This document shows positions 63,352 through 64,000 of a DNA stretch of 64,000 nt, one piece after another. The position numbers were made by a program, and so were the translations under genes. The stretch comes from Coriobacteriaceae bacterium. GTDB taxonomy: Bacteria > Actinomycetota > Coriobacteriia > Coriobacteriales > Coriobacteriaceae. The stretch lies in contig CABJFQ010000012.1 of assembly GCA_902364975.1 (NCBI GenBank), positions 1 through 64,000 on the forward strand, read 5' to 3'. How positions within the stretch are numbered: position 1 is the stretch's first letter; each line of letters opens with the position of its first letter. The notes beneath the pieces were generated by a model that worked only from the letters and a program-made list of their open reading frames with translations, was not told the origin of the DNA and searched no databases.

Positions 63352-63381
63352 TAAATAGAAAGCATGCTAGCCCCGCATCAA
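63352..63381 (-). promoter_or_regulatory. Candidate promoter of the retron operon
   Basis: TTGATG (63381-63376) and TATTTA (63357-63352) on the minus strand with an 18-base spacer. Transcription would start about 45 bases before a1. Both boxes differ from consensus by two or three bases. Confidence 0.4.
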
Positions 63382-63432
63382 GTTTATGCTGCAAAATGTA
63401 CTCTATTGAACAGCGAGTCGCCCGTTCTCGGC

Positions 63433-63867
63433 CTATTCCTGGCTGCTACTCACAGAGGATTGTATCTCATCGTCACTCCCCTTCTTCTTGCACAACACAT
63501 GTATCGCGTGTTCACCCAAGATCGCCGCGGACAGTTTCATCGCCGCACCCTTAACGGCATTGAAGAAGTTCTTAAGAAACGATGCGTTCATGTCGTAGTA
63601 GTTCATGTTCCTAAACAGCGCATAGAGTGCCAGATAAGTTTGGGCAATGACCACTACAACACTCATTGCAAGAGCGCTGTAGGGCGACTGGGAAATCCAG
63701 ATCAAGGACCTTAAGCCCAGTTGGGCAAACCAATCTCCAACAATCAACAATCCGTCTTGGGCAGTCTTAATAACCCATGGGGAAAGTAGTTGCGCATAAG
63801 GAGGTGACGCATAATTTCTTTCACAAATTGACAAACACATAGAGGAACACGGTTCACGCGTCGTCAT
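63433..63867 (-). CDS. Small membrane protein of unknown function
   Basis: A predicted 144-residue protein with one or two hydrophobic segments (LRSLIWISQSPYSALAMSVVVVIAQTYLALYALF as a range, about 52-87) and a short hydrophilic tail. Its start MCLSICERNYASPPYA resembles the frame at 60888 on the other side of the retron. No binding site precedes either ATG (63867 or 63840), so it may be decayed. It is on the same strand as the retron and directly upstream of it. I do not recognise a family. Confidence 0.45.
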   Translation of the reverse strand: MTTREPCSSMCLSICERNYASPPYAQLLSPWVIKTAQDGLLIVGDWFAQLGLRSLIWISQSPYSALAMSVVVVIAQTYLALYALFRNMNYYDMNASFLKNFFNAVKGAAMKLSAAILGEHAIHVLCKKKGSDDEIQSSVSSSQE

Positions 63868-63899
63868 ATGAGTTCAGGCGACCAAACAACAAATCATCG

Positions 63900-64000
63900 A
63901 TGAAAGGGGCACGAGCCCCGTCTGCGAACATCGTATCGATCGACGATGGGTCGCTCGACGCGCTGCCCAAAGAGGAGGCGTCCGAGCTTGTCGGGGCCGA
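63900..64000 (+). CDS. Partial open frame running off the window
   Basis: From ATG at 63900 a frame of 33 codons runs to the window end, reading KGARAPSANIVSIDDGSLD then KEEASELVGA. It uses GC-rich codons like the host. It could be the start of a transposase or another gene; too short to name. No strong binding site lies ahead. Confidence 0.35.
   Translation, partial: MKGARAPSANIVSIDDGSLDALPKEEASELVGA

Noticed and set aside
63868..63903. Eleven-codon frame just before the partial gene at the window end
   Set aside because: Too short, with no binding site, and its stop overlap with the next ATG can occur by chance.
1..64000. CRISPR arrays or prophage structural genes
   Set aside because: No regular direct repeats with spacers, no cas genes, and no phage structural genes were seen.

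Overview
The window looks like a high-GC chromosomal segment from a gut actinobacterium of class Coriobacteriia, most likely Collinsella or a close relative. This is an inference from the long compact housekeeping operons, the gene order, the short FtsY, the DUF134-NifX gene and the Gram-positive type Pel cluster. No 16S gene is present to confirm it. Almost all genes lie on the minus strand.

Region 1 (1-2.2 kb) is mobile-element debris: an AT-rich peptidase E-like gene beside a fragment of an IS3-type transposase and the tail of a serine recombinase. Region 2 (2.2-9.6 kb) holds ftsH, a cob(I)alamin adenosyltransferase, a MATE exporter, a SpoU methyltransferase, folA-thyA and a DUF134-NifX gene with two palindromic operators. 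Region 3 (9.7-24.6 kb) is a core block: ffh, ftsY, smc, rnc, acpP, plsX, rpmF, yceD, a coiled-coil protein, coaD, rsmD, recG, a FakA-like kinase and asp23, followed by two identical tRNA-Asn genes. Region 4 (25.1-36.8 kb) is the rimP-nusA-infB-rbfA-nrnA-truB-ribF-dnaG-rpoD block, led by a promoter and a terminator-like hairpin just before rimP. Region 5 (37-47.4 kb) has a lipoprotein, leuS, a PTS/sugar-acid dehydratase/RpiR locus, an IMP dehydrogenase, a ModE-like regulator and an unusual PLP enzyme. Region 6 (47.5-58.6 kb) is a seven-gene overlapping operon for a Pel-like exopolysaccharide: a giant PelD/PelE-type protein, a deacetylase-like protein, PelF and PelG, then CotH, a VTC-domain protein and DUF4956. 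Region 7 (58.7-64 kb) is a defence island: an AAA ATPase with a small Toprim-like partner, and a retron of the Ec86/Eco1 type with its ncRNA, its nucleoside-deoxyribosyltransferase-like effector and its reverse transcriptase.

The most interesting signals are the retron, whose ncRNA can be read directly (12-bp a1/a2 pair, priming G, 21-bp msd stem); a run of ten G residues at the PelD/PelE junction that fuses what would otherwise be two coupled genes; and a set of long-armed palindromes in intergenic gaps. Candidate operators lie upstream of acpP, DUF134-NifX and the PTS locus.
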